From Mycolicibacterium llatzerense (lineage in GTDB: Bacteria; Actinomycetota; Actinomycetes; Mycobacteriales; Mycobacteriaceae), in contig NZ_JXST01000020.1 of NCBI RefSeq assembly GCF_000878195.1, positions 49,825 to 113,824 of the forward strand: DNA of 64,000 nucleotides, in the 5' to 3' direction. Positions 51,853-61,023 of the stretch are shown here, in pieces. A model generated the notes under the pieces. That model made no database searches. It was not told the DNA's origin and saw only the letters and a program-made list of their open reading frames with translations. Made by a program: the position numbers and the translations under genes. Numbering within the stretch: the first letter of the stretch is position 1; every line of letters begins with the position of its first letter.

Positions 51853-54222
51853 ATGGCACCGATTGATCGTTACCGCGGCGGGAAGTATGGCGAGGCCACC
51901 GTCGTTCCTCCCGCATTTCCCGAAGTCGATGAGAATGCGCTGAACGACATCGCCGAGGGGCTCATGGCGCTGGGAGACCATCTTGATGGTGAGGTGATTC
52001 CGCACCACGCGCACCAGCGGATGCAGCTATCCGACTGGGAGGGCGAGGCAGGTCGTCTTGCGGAAGCTACGGCTACTGGCGTTCTAGGTTCGTATGGGGA
52101 TGCGTGCAAAGCTGTGTACGCGGCGGCGCGAAAGGTGTTTCGCGCCGAGTCTGCGGTAGTGCAGACAAAGAATGACGTTAATAACACAGCTGCCGCTATT
52201 CAGAAGGCTTGTGAAGCGTACGAGCAGGCGGCCACGATTATGAGGGCGGCGGGACAAGCGGCCATTGTGTCGGGTGATAATGATAAGGCCACTGCGTATT
52301 TCAGCTCGGCTGGTTTATTCACCAAAATGATCGAAACGACGAAGACAGTTGGTCTCGCCGAGAATATCGCCGCGGTCGCCAAATGCGCGACAGGCTTGGC
52401 GCAGGATTTGGGCGTTCCAGCCGGTACGCCCGGTGCTGATGGCAAGATGCCTGCGCCTGCGCAGCCCCCACCGGTGAACGATCCAGGCAAGTCGATGCCA
52501 ACGCCGACACCGGGGCCGCCCGGCGCTGCGCAGGGACCGGCTGGACAAGGTTCCGGGGCAGGCGTGAACGCAGGTGTCTCTGGAAGCCCGTCTGGTTCGC
52601 CAGCTTCGAATTCATCAGGGCAAGGCCAAGGTTCCGGGACCGGGTTGAGCCAAGGTGTTTCTGGAACGCGGGCCGATCAACCGGGTTCGAAGCAGCCCGT
52701 GACAAGCCAGAAGGGCGGTACGGGCGTAGATGCGGCGGTCAATCCAGCGCCCCGAGCGGAACCCGCAACCCCTGCCGGAGAACCGAGTACTCCGTCGACG
52801 GTGCCTGCCTCAGGCGGCCCATTGATGGCGATGGGAGGCACCAAACAGTCTTCTTCAGGAACTTCACAGCCCGGCGGAGTCTCAGGCGCACCCGGCGCTG
52901 GCGCCCCATCTGGCAGCCCGTCAGGCACCCCGGGCGGCCCGGGGTCGGGACAGCAGGGCACCGGTCAGCAAATCACAGGCCAGCAAACCGGTCAACAGGG
53001 ACAGGGCCAGCAGACGCCGAAGAACCCGTTCGGCCAGCTGCCGACGCAACCACTTTCAGCTGCCGCGAACGCCGTTCCTATCGCGGCTCCCGAGCAAGCG
53101 ACCCAGACAGGCGCGGGGTCGGGCACTCCGGCCGCTACTGCTGGAGCAGCTACCGGCACCAGCGGCGCAGGTTCGGCACCCGTGTCGCAGGCTTCGGCTA
53201 GCACCGCAGCCGCACCGACAGGCACGCCGGCTGGCGCGGCGCCGGCAGCGCCGCTGGGTCCGGCTCCGACGCCGTCCCCGGCCGCACCCGTCGCTCAGCC
53301 GGGTGCGGGTGCCGGCGGTCCGGGCGGCCCAGGTGTCGCGCCGATGTCGGCCAACCAGCAGCAGAACGCCGCTGCGGCAGCGCCGATCCCGGTGACGGCG
53401 GCGCGGGCCGAGCGCGACGCGATGGCGGCTGCAGCGCGGGCCGGTTTGGTGCGCAAGTCGGCGGGCGATGCGGATGTGCAGTTCGCCGAGCGGATCGCCG
53501 CGGCGCTGCACGCTCCGCCGTCGATCCCGCCGATGGCGTGGAACTTCGTGTGGGCGGTCGGCGTGACCACCAACGGCGAGATCATCGCCGCGAATTCCTA
53601 TGGGGTGTCGTTCATTCCGGACGGGATGTGCCTACCGTCTCAGGTCATTTTCGTCAGCGCCGACGAGAATGTCCCGGCGGGTCAGCGCGGCCGCTGGGTT
53701 CGTGAGCCGTTCGTCGCGCTCCAGGCGTGGTGCACGTTCTACGAGAAGACGCTGAAGGTGGTCATTGGCACCGAGCAGGAAGTGCAGCCGTTCACCGGCA
53801 GCTTGCAGACGAAAGTCATTCCGCCGGAGGATATTCCGACCGACGGACTGATGAAGGGCCGCACCCGTCTGGAGATCATCGCGCCCGAGGCGGCGGCGAA
53901 GCTGGCCGAATGGCCGGACGCGCAACTGCACGAAGCCCTGCCGCCGCAGCCTGTTCAGCTGGTACCGCCGGACCCGGCGGCCATCGGCAAGGCGTGGATG
54001 GAATCGATCCGGCCGTTGATGCAGACGACGGGCGAGACCTACCGGACGGCACACCTGGAGAAGCTGGCCGCCTACGGTCGGCTGCAGGAGGCCGCGGCGC
54101 TGTACCGCGCGTACACCGCGCCGCACGCGGCCGACCTGCGGGCAGCGATCACCGATTGGGTGTGGTGGCAACAGTTCTCGACAATTCAGGGCGACGCCCA
54201 GCTCGTGGAACTGGGCGCATAG
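51853..54222 (+). CDS. EspK-like type VII secretion-associated protein
   Basis: A 789-residue protein in three parts. Residues 1-185 are helical and include a WxG turn (DWEGEAGRLAE, W62), as in WXG100/PPE-type substrates. Residues about 190-520 are a long Gly/Ser/Pro/Gln linker. Residues about 545-789 form a folded domain (AWNFVWAVGVTTNGEIIAAN, later FVALQAWCTFYEKTLK and VIPPEDIPTDGL) which I would place in DUF5632/DUF5631, known from the C-terminus of EspK. EspK binds and guides EspB to the ESX-1 machine. The first third is AT-richer than the last. No ESX core genes are nearby. Confidence 0.68.
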   Translation: MAPIDRYRGGKYGEATVVPPAFPEVDENALNDIAEGLMALGDHLDGEVIPHHAHQRMQLSDWEGEAGRLAEATATGVLGSYGDACKAVYAAARKVFRAESAVVQTKNDVNNTAAAIQKACEAYEQAATIMRAAGQAAIVSGDNDKATAYFSSAGLFTKMIETTKTVGLAENIAAVAKCATGLAQDLGVPAGTPGADGKMPAPAQPPPVNDPGKSMPTPTPGPPGAAQGPAGQGSGAGVNAGVSGSPSGSPASNSSGQGQGSGTGLSQGVSGTRADQPGSKQPVTSQKGGTGVDAAVNPAPRAEPATPAGEPSTPSTVPASGGPLMAMGGTKQSSSGTSQPGGVSGAPGAGAPSGSPSGTPGGPGSGQQGTGQQITGQQTGQQGQGQQTPKNPFGQLPTQPLSAAANAVPIAAPEQATQTGAGSGTPAATAGAATGTSGAGSAPVSQASASTAAAPTGTPAGAAPAAPLGPAPTPSPAAPVAQPGAGAGGPGGPGVAPMSANQQQNAAAAAPIPVTAARAERDAMAAAARAGLVRKSAGDADVQFAERIAAALHAPPSIPPMAWNFVWAVGVTTNGEIIAANSYGVSFIPDGMCLPSQVIFVSADENVPAGQRGRWVREPFVALQAWCTFYEKTLKVVIGTEQEVQPFTGSLQTKVIPPEDIPTDGLMKGRTRLEIIAPEAAAKLAEWPDAQLHEALPPQPVQLVPPDPAAIGKAWMESIRPLMQTTGETYRTAHLEKLAAYGRLQEAAALYRAYTAPHAADLRAAITDWVWWQQFSTIQGDAQLVELGA

Positions 54223-54226
54223 GCGC

Positions 54227-55054
54227 CTACATGCCCTTGGGTAGCATCGCCAGCTGGCGGCTCTGCACGACGACCTGACCGGTGGAGTCGAGGATGACGT
54301 GGTCTTCCTCGAACCAGGTCTCACCGACCACCGTCGAGCTGGCCTGCACCCGCAGCCAGCCCGGCGCCGGCCGCCGTCGCACGTAGGTGGTGAGCTGCAC
54401 GGTCGGCGTCCAGCCGAAATGGCCCTGGTTCATGGTGACCGGGGGAGTGATGTCGCCCGCCATCAACGCGAACAGCAGAGCGGTGTCGGGATTGGCCTCG
54501 TCATCGGCGAAGGGCCGCAGCCACATTCGATTGATGGGGTCGCCCTCTTCGCCGGAGAGGAACGGTGTCGCTGCGTCCAGGAAGAATTCGCAGCCCTGCG
54601 CCACGTGCACCAGCTCGCCAACCACCTGGCCTGCGGTGACGCGCACCGCATCCGCCGGCGGTTCGACCGGTAGGTAAGACACCGCCAGCGATTCCTGGAG
54701 GCGCGGCGGCTTGGCATCGAGCGGCCCGAGGGTCACCGCACAGCTGACCGCCGCGCGCCCATCCTGCGACAGCTGGACGTCGACCAGGGCGACTTGGCGC
54801 CCGTGCTTGCGGACCGTCGTGGTCAGCTGCACCTCGCCGGGATCAGGTGCATTCAGGTAATTGGCGGTCACTGCTACCGGAGCCAGTTCGGACTCGGAGC
54901 CGATGGCCTGCTGCGCGGCCGCGGCGCACACCGCCATCATGCAGCCCCCGTGCACCTTCGGGCCGATGGTCCACACCGGGTCGATGGTGGCGGTGAAGGT
55001 GTCATCGCCCACCGCGGTGACGGTGGTGAGGTCGGTGAACGGGCGCACAGTCAT
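54227..55054 (-). CDS. Double-hotdog acyl-CoA thioesterase (copy 1)
   Basis: A 275-residue TesB-like thioesterase. TIGPKVHGGCMMAVCAAAAQ is the helix of the first hotdog, NYLNAPDPGEVQLTTTVRK its strand pair, and GHFGWTPTVQLTTYVRRRP the second hotdog. It should cleave acyl-CoA or acyl-carrier thioesters; the substrate is not known. A paralog of the same length and very similar sequence lies at 56827-57654. It is convergent with the EspK-like gene (four-base gap) and lies on the same strand as the HxlR gene upstream. Confidence 0.85.
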   Translation of the reverse strand: MTVRPFTDLTTVTAVGDDTFTATIDPVWTIGPKVHGGCMMAVCAAAAQQAIGSESELAPVAVTANYLNAPDPGEVQLTTTVRKHGRQVALVDVQLSQDGRAAVSCAVTLGPLDAKPPRLQESLAVSYLPVEPPADAVRVTAGQVVGELVHVAQGCEFFLDAATPFLSGEEGDPINRMWLRPFADDEANPDTALLFALMAGDITPPVTMNQGHFGWTPTVQLTTYVRRRPAPGWLRVQASSTVVGETWFEEDHVILDSTGQVVVQSRQLAMLPKGM

Positions 55055-55107
55055 TTCATCTCCAACGGTGACGTGGTGGTTGCTGATTCCGGAACAGGCA
55101 AAGATCG

Positions 55108-55575
55108 CTACCGGTTGGCCCGGATCTCGATGTCACCTGCGGAAACGGTGGCAGCATTTGGATCATCGGTGACGATCACGCCAACCTGGTTTCCGGATTC
55201 GCGGTCGACGAAGCAGAGCGGGCCTCGGCCGTTCTGCAGATGTTTGTCGCCCCACTGACTCATCGCGAGGTACACCGGCAGCAGATCTTCTCCGGCCGCG
55301 GTCAGTCGGTACTCGTCTCGGACGCGCTTGCCGGGCTCCTGATAAGGCACCCGGACCATCAGTTGCGCAGCTTCCAACTGCTTGAGGGCGCGGGACACCG
55401 CGGGCGCCGACGTCCCGATCCGGTCGACGAAGTCTTCGAATCGTGTTGTGCCGAAAAGGCTTTCGCGGACAGCGAGGAAAACGGTCTTGGTGCTGAGCAG
55501 ATCCAGCAGCTTGGCCACCGAGCAGCCATCGCCGATCGTCCACTGCCGGTCACGCAGTCGTTCTTCGAACTCCAT
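55108..55575 (-). CDS. HxlR-family regulator
   Basis: A 155-residue winged-helix regulator. It has a cysteine near the N-terminus (IGDGCSVAKLLDLL) and the HxlR DNA-binding block RFEDFVDRIGTSAPAVSRAL followed by YQEPGKRVRDEYRLT, the wing. Such proteins respond to aldehydes, thiols or other electrophiles. The ATG at 55575 follows GAGGG. It is divergent from the SDR gene, with two palindromes between them. Confidence 0.9.
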   Translation of the reverse strand: MEFEERLRDRQWTIGDGCSVAKLLDLLSTKTVFLAVRESLFGTTRFEDFVDRIGTSAPAVSRALKQLEAAQLMVRVPYQEPGKRVRDEYRLTAAGEDLLPVYLAMSQWGDKHLQNGRGPLCFVDRESGNQVGVIVTDDPNAATVSAGDIEIRANR

Positions 55576-55592
55576 CACACCCTCTTTTTGGA

Positions 55593-55646
55593 TAACGCTT
55601 GCGTTACTCAGACATCCGTGCTTCCATCTTAGTAACGACTTCGTTA
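55593..55646. promoter_or_regulatory. Paired operators between hxlR and the SDR gene
   Basis: TAACGCTTGCGTTA at 55593-55606 and TAACGACTTCGTTA at 55633-55646 share the form TAACG-N4-CGTTA, with centres 40 bases apart, about four helical turns. One lies near each start. They probably bind the HxlR protein and control both directions. Confidence 0.75.
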
Positions 55647-55669
55647 TTCAGCAAGGGAGAGTGGTCAAG

Positions 55670-56371
55670 ATGGTCGCAGTGGCAGGCAAAGTAGTTGTGG
55701 TGACCGGTGGTCGACGGGGTCTGGGCGCCGCGCTGGTCGACGAACTGCTGGCCAGGGGGGCGCGCAAGGTCTACTCGACGGGTCGGTCGTCGTTCACTGA
55801 CGAACGACCGGAGGTCGTCCCCGTCGAACTCGAAGTGCGTTCGGCGGAGTCGGTCGCCGCGTTCGCGGACATCGCATTGGACGCTGAGATCGTGTTCAAC
55901 AACGCCGGCATCCTGTTGCCTGGCTCTCTGCTGACCGGTGGTTTCGACGATATCGAGGCCACCTTCGACATCAATGTCTTCGGGCCGCTGCGCGTGGCTC
56001 GGGCCTTCGCGCCGATCCTGGCGGCCAACGGCGGCGGCGCCCTGGTCAACATGCACTCGGTGCTGTCGTGGGTTGCGGGTAGCGCGGCATACGGCGCCTC
56101 CAAAGCGGCGATCTGGTCGGTCACCAACTCGCTGCGTGGCGAGCTCGCTGGTCAAGGCACGCAGGTGGTTGGCGTTCACGCTGGATTGATCGAGACCGAT
56201 ATGGCCGCGGATATCCCTGGACCCAAGACCACTGCCGTCGACATCGCGACGCGCATCCTCGACGGCCTGGAATCCGGCGCGGTCGAGGTCTTGGCCGACG
56301 ACGTCTCGGTGGGCGTCAAGTCAGCATTGTCGGGCCCGGTCGAGAACCTGACCTTCGCGATGGCAGTGTGA
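55670..56371 (+). CDS. Short-chain dehydrogenase/reductase
   Basis: A 233-residue classical SDR. The cofactor motif is VVVTGGRRGLGAALVDELL, NNAG is present in VFNNAGILLPG, the catalytic Ser in NMHSVLSWVAG and the YxxxK pair in AAYGASKAAIWS. It oxidises or reduces a small alcohol/ketone with NAD(P). The ATG at 55670 follows AAGGGAGA. It is divergent from hxlR and followed after six bases by the tautomerase, probably one operon. Confidence 0.92.
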   Translation: MVAVAGKVVVVTGGRRGLGAALVDELLARGARKVYSTGRSSFTDERPEVVPVELEVRSAESVAAFADIALDAEIVFNNAGILLPGSLLTGGFDDIEATFDINVFGPLRVARAFAPILAANGGGALVNMHSVLSWVAGSAAYGASKAAIWSVTNSLRGELAGQGTQVVGVHAGLIETDMAADIPGPKTTAVDIATRILDGLESGAVEVLADDVSVGVKSALSGPVENLTFAMAV

Positions 56372-56377
56372 AAAGCC

Positions 56378-56803
56378 ATGCCGCTGTGGACCATTCACCA
56401 CACACCGGACTTTTTCACCGCCGAGGATAAGCGGGAGTTGGCGTCCCGGATCACTGATCACTACGAGAAGGCCGGGCTGCCGCGGTTCTACGTCGTCGTC
56501 ATCTTCAACGAAACCCGTTCGGGCGAAATGTATGTCGGCGGTGAACAAACAGATGTCGCGCTGCGGGTGGTCATCGACCACATCGCCCGCCGCGCCGCAG
56601 ACAAAGAACACCGCAACCGGATTGCGCACTGGGTCAAGGCGATCCTGAGTCCATACCTGGACGGTCGCGACAACCTGCACTGGGAGTTCCATGTGGACGA
56701 GACCAGCGAGGACCTCTGGATGATCAACGGATTGATTCCGCCGCCCATGGGCTCCGACGCTGAAAAGCGTTGGGTCGCAGAGAACGCGGTTTCTGCGTAC
56801 TGA
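56378..56803 (+). CDS. Tautomerase-family protein (cis-CaaD-like)
   Basis: A 141-residue tautomerase-superfamily protein of the longer, cis-3-chloroacrylate-dehalogenase-like type. Pro follows the start Met and would be the catalytic base after removal; YVGGEQTDVALRVVI and WEFHVDETSEDLWMINGL are further family blocks, and arginines are at the expected places (RFYVV and NETRSG). Substrate unknown; isomerisation or hydration of an unsaturated carboxylate is likely. It is cotranscribed with the SDR. Confidence 0.82.
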   Translation: MPLWTIHHTPDFFTAEDKRELASRITDHYEKAGLPRFYVVVIFNETRSGEMYVGGEQTDVALRVVIDHIARRAADKEHRNRIAHWVKAILSPYLDGRDNLHWEFHVDETSEDLWMINGLIPPPMGSDAEKRWVAENAVSAY

Positions 56804-56826
56804 TCACGTCAATGCTGCCGTAGGGG

Positions 56827-57654
56827 TCACGACCCCAACGGCAGCATTGCCATTTGTCGACTCTGCACGACCACCTGGCCGTTGGCGTCGAGGATGACGT
56901 GATCCTCTTCGAACCAGCTGTCGCCGACGACGGTCGAACTGGCCATGACGCGCAGCCAACCGGGTGTCGGCCGACGGCGCAGGTAGGTGGTCAGCTGGAC
57001 CGTCGGCGTCCACCCGAAGTGCCCGCGGTTCATGGTGACCGGGGGTGTGATGTCGCCGGCCATCAGAGCGAAGAGCATGGCCGCATCCGGGTCGGCTTCG
57101 TCGGAAGCAAAGGGACGCAACCATATCCGAGTGACGGGTTCGCCTTCGGACCCGGTGAGGAACGGCGTCGCGGCGTCCAGGCGCATGTCGCAGCCCTGCG
57201 CCACGTGGACGACGTGCCCAAGGGGATGGTCGGGCGTGACTAATACGGCGTCAGCTGGCGGCTCGACCGGCATGTTGGAGACAGCCAGCGGCACTTGGTG
57301 GCGTGGTGGCTTGGCATCGAGCGGCCCCAGCGTCACCGTGCAGGTGACGGCGACACGGCCCCGTTGGGACAACTCCACCTCAACCAGGTTCACCTGCCGG
57401 CCGCGTTTGCGGATCGTGGTGCTGAGCTGGACCTCGCCGGGGTCAGGTGCGCTGAGGTAGTTGGCGCTCAACGCAATCGGTGCCAGTTCGGCGGCGTCGG
57501 GGACGCTGCGCCGCGCGGCTGCGGCGCACACCGCCATCATGCAGCCGCCGTGCACTTTGGGGCCGATGGTCCATCTGGTGTCGATGTTGGCGGTGAACGT
57601 ACCGGCATCGACGGCGGTGACAGTGATCAGGTCGGTGAAGGGGTGGGATGTCAT
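56827..57654 (-). CDS. Double-hotdog acyl-CoA thioesterase (copy 2)
   Basis: A 275-residue paralog of the gene at 54227-55054, with the same blocks (TIGPKVHGGCMMAVCAAAAR, NYLSAPDPGEVQLSTTIRK, GHFGWTPTVQLTTYLRRRP). It overlaps the mmpL stop by four bases (ATGA), so it is the third gene of the mmpS-mmpL transcript, whereas copy 1 follows hxlR. Coupling suggests it acts on, or releases, an acyl group belonging to the exported lipid. It is convergent with the tautomerase gene with a 23-base gap. Confidence 0.85.
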   Translation of the reverse strand: MTSHPFTDLITVTAVDAGTFTANIDTRWTIGPKVHGGCMMAVCAAAARRSVPDAAELAPIALSANYLSAPDPGEVQLSTTIRKRGRQVNLVEVELSQRGRVAVTCTVTLGPLDAKPPRHQVPLAVSNMPVEPPADAVLVTPDHPLGHVVHVAQGCDMRLDAATPFLTGSEGEPVTRIWLRPFASDEADPDAAMLFALMAGDITPPVTMNRGHFGWTPTVQLTTYLRRRPTPGWLRVMASSTVVGDSWFEEDHVILDANGQVVVQSRQMAMLPLGS

Positions 57655-60500
57655 GCCATCTCCAATTCCGGTGTTGTGGTAGCGGTTTGAGCGGTGCGGG
57701 CAGGGCGGGTCCGGACCTTCAGGGGCCACCAGAACCAGCGTCCGAGCAGCGCCGCGATCGACGGGGTGATCAGGGAGCGCACCACGAAGGTGTCGAACAA
57801 CAGGCCGAGCCCGATCGTGGTGCCGATCTGGCCGACCGAGCGCAGGTCGCTCGCGATCATCGAGATCATGGTGAACGCGAACACCAGCCCGGCCGCGGTG
57901 ACGACGCCGCCGGTGGCGCCGGTGGCACGAATCAGTCCGGTGCGCAGACCCGCGCCGATCTCTTCCTTGAAGCGGGACACCACCAGCAGGTTGTAGTCGG
58001 ACCCGACGGCCAGCAGCACGATCACCGACATGGCGATCACCAGCCATTGCAACTCGATGCCCAGGAAGTACTGCCAGATCAACACGGACAGGCCGAAGGA
58101 CGCGGCGAGGGACAGCACCACGGTGCCGACGATCACGATCGACGCGACCAGCGCCCGGGTGATCAACAGCATCACCACGAAGATCAGGATGATGGCCGCG
58201 AGCGCCGCGATCAGCAGGTCGTAGTGCGCACCCTGCTGGATGTCCTTGTAGGTGGCGGCGGTACCGCCCAGGTAGAACTTCGCACTGGCCAGTGGCGTGC
58301 CTTTGACTGCTTCCTTGGCGGCCTGCAACTCGGCGTCGACGTGCGAAATGCCTTCCAGGGTGGCCGGATCCACATCATGGGTGACGATGAAGCGCGCCGC
58401 CTTGCCGTCGGGGGACAGCATCAGCTGCATTCCGCGCTGAAAATCGGGGCTGCTGAACGCCTCTGGCGGCAGGTAGAACATGTCGTCGTTCTTCGCGTCG
58501 TCGAACGTCTGGCCCATGGCCGCGGCGGTGTCGGTCATCCGCTCCATCTGGGTGACCATGCCGTCGAAGGTGCTGCGCATCGTCTGCATCAGATCGCGGA
58601 CGTCGGAGGACAGGCTGATCATCGGCGGCAGCTGAGCGGCGATCTGCGGTGTCACCGTGTCGAGCTTGCCCATCGCGTCGGACAGCGCCTTGGTGTTGTC
58701 GGCGAGCCGGTCGAAGCCGTCGGTGGCGTCGAACACCGAGCGCATCGCGTGGCAGATCGGAATGTCGAAGCAGTGCGGCTCCCAGTAGAAGTAGTTCCGC
58801 AGCGGCCGGAAGAAGTCGTCGAAATCGGCGATCTGGTTGCGCAATTCGGCGGTGGTGGCCGACATATCCTGTGCGGCAACATCTCCAGCATGCGTGGCGT
58901 CGGCCAGCTGCACGCTGAGTTCGTGCATGTGCCGCATGATGCCGATCATCGAAGTGAGGTGGTCGGTCATGGTCTGGATGTCGCCGAGCCGAGCCTTCAT
59001 GAACTGCAGGTTCTCGTTCATCGAGACGGCCTGGGCACTGATCTGGAACGGCACCGAGCCGTGTTCCATCGGCGGTCCGAGGGGCCGGGTGATGCTCTGC
59101 ACCCGCGCGATGCCCGGCACCCGGAAAATGTTCTTCGCGATCCGGTCCAGCACCAGCATGTCCCGGGAGTTCCGCAGGTCGTGGTCGGCTTCGACCATCA
59201 GCATGTCGGGGTTCATTCGCGCTGAGGTGAAATGCTTTTCGGCGGCCGCATAGCCGATGTTGGACGGCACGTCTTTCGGCACGTAGAAGCGGTTGTCGTA
59301 GTTGGTGCGGTATCCGGGCAGGGCCAGCACGCCGACCAGCGCGGCAGCGGTGGCCGCGACCAGGATGGGCCCGGGCCACCGGACCACGGCGGTGCCGACG
59401 CGGCGCCAGCCGCGGGTCTTGTTGGCGCGCTTGGGGTCCAGCAAGCCGAAGTGGGTGCTGACGACCATCACCGCGGGTGCGAATGTCAACGCCATCACCA
59501 GGATGACGATCATTGCGGTCGCGCAGGGCAGGGCCAGCGTGTTGAAGTAGTTCAGCCGGGTGAACAACAGGCACATCATGGCGCCGGCGATGGTCAGCCC
59601 GGAGCCGAGGATGACGTGATAGACGCTGGAAAACGTTGAATAGTAAGCGGTTACCCGGTCCTCGCCGGCACTGCGGGCTTCGTGATACCGGCCGACCAAG
59701 AAGATCCAGTAGTCGGTGCCGGCGGCGATCGCCAGGGCGGTCAGCACGCTGACCGCGAAGGTGGACAGGCTGATGGCGTGGATGTGACCCAGCACGGCGA
59801 CCAGCCCGCGGGCCATGCTCATCTCGGTCAGCACGACCAGCAGGGCGATGAATGTCGTTGCGAGGGAGCGGTATACGACCAACAACATCACGGCGATGAC
59901 GACGAGCGTCACCACGGTCATCTTGACCATGCTCTTGTCGCCGGCTTCATTGGTGTCGGCCACCAGGGCCGCCTGACCGGTGACGAAGGCTCTCACACCG
60001 ACCGGTGGATGACTGCGATCGACGATGTGCCGTACCGCGTCGACGGATTCGACGCCCTGCGTGGATCCCTGGTCGCCGCGCAGGTTGACCTGGACGTATG
60101 CCGCCTTGTGGTCTTCGCTCTCGGACCCCGCCGAGGTGATGCGGTCGCCCCAGAAGTCCTGCACATGCTCGATGTGGGTGGTGTCCCGTTGCAGCTGTTG
60201 GACCAGATCGCCGTAGTACTGCCGTGCTGTATCGCCGAGCGCCTGGTCCGACTCGATGATGATCATCAGCACGCTGTCCGAGTCGAATTCGCCGAACTTG
60301 GTGCCGATGTGCTTGGTCGCGATAACCGACGGCGCATCCTGCGGGGAGAGGGACACGGCGTTGTTCGCGCCGACGACTTCGAGCTTGGGCACCAGCAGAT
60401 TGGTGGCCGCGGTGGCAGCCAGCCAGATCAGGATGATCGGCACCGACAGGATGCGGATCAGTCGGGGATAGCCGCCGCGAGTGCTGTGCTGGCCGCTCAT
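57651..60500 (-). CDS. MmpL-family RND lipid transporter
   Basis: A 949-residue RND transporter of the mycobacterial MmpL family. The first helix begins LIRILSVPIILIWLAATAA, followed by a large outer loop, five helices with the conserved ALAIAAGTDYWIFLVGRYHEA block (abbreviated), a second outer loop with cysteines in CFDIPICHAM, and the C-terminal helices with VIVLLAVGSDYNLLVVSRFKE. The GTDYW and GSDYN segments carry the proton-relay Asp-Tyr pairs. It exports lipids or siderophores; the substrate is unknown. The ATG at 60500 overlaps the mmpS stop. Confidence 0.93.
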   Translation of the reverse strand: MSGQHSTRGGYPRLIRILSVPIILIWLAATAATNLLVPKLEVVGANNAVSLSPQDAPSVIATKHIGTKFGEFDSDSVLMIIIESDQALGDTARQYYGDLVQQLQRDTTHIEHVQDFWGDRITSAGSESEDHKAAYVQVNLRGDQGSTQGVESVDAVRHIVDRSHPPVGVRAFVTGQAALVADTNEAGDKSMVKMTVVTLVVIAVMLLVVYRSLATTFIALLVVLTEMSMARGLVAVLGHIHAISLSTFAVSVLTALAIAAGTDYWIFLVGRYHEARSAGEDRVTAYYSTFSSVYHVILGSGLTIAGAMMCLLFTRLNYFNTLALPCATAMIVILVMALTFAPAVMVVSTHFGLLDPKRANKTRGWRRVGTAVVRWPGPILVAATAAALVGVLALPGYRTNYDNRFYVPKDVPSNIGYAAAEKHFTSARMNPDMLMVEADHDLRNSRDMLVLDRIAKNIFRVPGIARVQSITRPLGPPMEHGSVPFQISAQAVSMNENLQFMKARLGDIQTMTDHLTSMIGIMRHMHELSVQLADATHAGDVAAQDMSATTAELRNQIADFDDFFRPLRNYFYWEPHCFDIPICHAMRSVFDATDGFDRLADNTKALSDAMGKLDTVTPQIAAQLPPMISLSSDVRDLMQTMRSTFDGMVTQMERMTDTAAAMGQTFDDAKNDDMFYLPPEAFSSPDFQRGMQLMLSPDGKAARFIVTHDVDPATLEGISHVDAELQAAKEAVKGTPLASAKFYLGGTAATYKDIQQGAHYDLLIAALAAIILIFVVMLLITRALVASIVIVGTVVLSLAASFGLSVLIWQYFLGIELQWLVIAMSVIVLLAVGSDYNLLVVSRFKEEIGAGLRTGLIRATGATGGVVTAAGLVFAFTMISMIASDLRSVGQIGTTIGLGLLFDTFVVRSLITPSIAALLGRWFWWPLKVRTRPARTAQTATTTPELEMA

Positions 60501-60925
60501 GCTGCTTTCACCAGGCAAAAGGTGGTCGCCGATGCGCCCTCGGCGGCCTGGTGGTCGCGGAGTTCGCCATTGACCGTGATCCGGCAGGTCAGCCGGTTGC
60601 TGTCACCCTGTGCGACGAGGTTGGCGAACACACTCGGCACCGTCGTGGTCAGCGTCTTCGACCAGGGCAGTGAGGTGAAGCGCTCCTGCTGCGGCTGGGC
60701 CCGCTCATCGACGTAGCTGATCATCCCGGAGGTGCCCGACGGTCCGTCCACCTCGTACGTCACGTACTTCGGGATCGTGGAAACGATGTTGTCCGTGCGG
60801 GATTCGGCGGACTGCTGGCTGCCGAACACGCCGTGGAAGCGGTCGATGATGAAACCCCCGACCGTGACGACCGCGACAACGGTCAGCAGCACCCAGCTGC
60901 GCCGCGCAGCCTTGAGCAACCAGTT
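60497..60925 (-). CDS. MmpS-family accessory protein
   Basis: A 142-residue protein with one N-terminal membrane helix (SWVLLTVVAVVTVGGFII) and an outer beta-rich domain with the conserved KYVTYEVDGPSGTSGMISY block and two cysteines (LTCRITV and TTFCLVK). MmpS proteins pair with MmpL. The start is ATG at 60925 or an ATG at 60937 that lies inside the operator; neither has a strong ribosome-binding site, so a leaderless message is possible. Confidence 0.9.
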   Translation of the reverse strand, partial: NWLLKAARRSWVLLTVVAVVTVGGFIIDRFHGVFGSQQSAESRTDNIVSTIPKYVTYEVDGPSGTSGMISYVDERAQPQQERFTSLPWSKTLTTTVPSVFANLVAQGDSNRLTCRITVNGELRDHQAAEGASATTFCLVKAA

Positions 60926-60934
60926 CATGAAAAG

Positions 60935-60962
60935 CACCATACGACCGTATGTATACGCATGT
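60935..60962. promoter_or_regulatory. Paired palindromes between mmpS and tetR
   Basis: CATACGACCGTATG at 60935-60948 is a perfect palindrome, and TATACGCATGTATA at 60949-60962 (TATAC-gcat-GTATA) follows directly. Together they form a TetR-type operator in the 98-base gap between divergent starts. They lie next to the mmpS start, so binding should repress the transporter. Confidence 0.78.
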
Positions 60963-61023
60963 ATAGTTACGGTGCGGTGGCGACCATCACACCTCGCCAG
61001 GCAGCGGCGATTAGGGTGAAGGC

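Noticed and set aside
57648..59225. Plus-strand open frame of 525 codons opposite mmpL
   Set aside because: Shadow of mmpL, composed of His, Arg, Gln and Asp runs without any fold.
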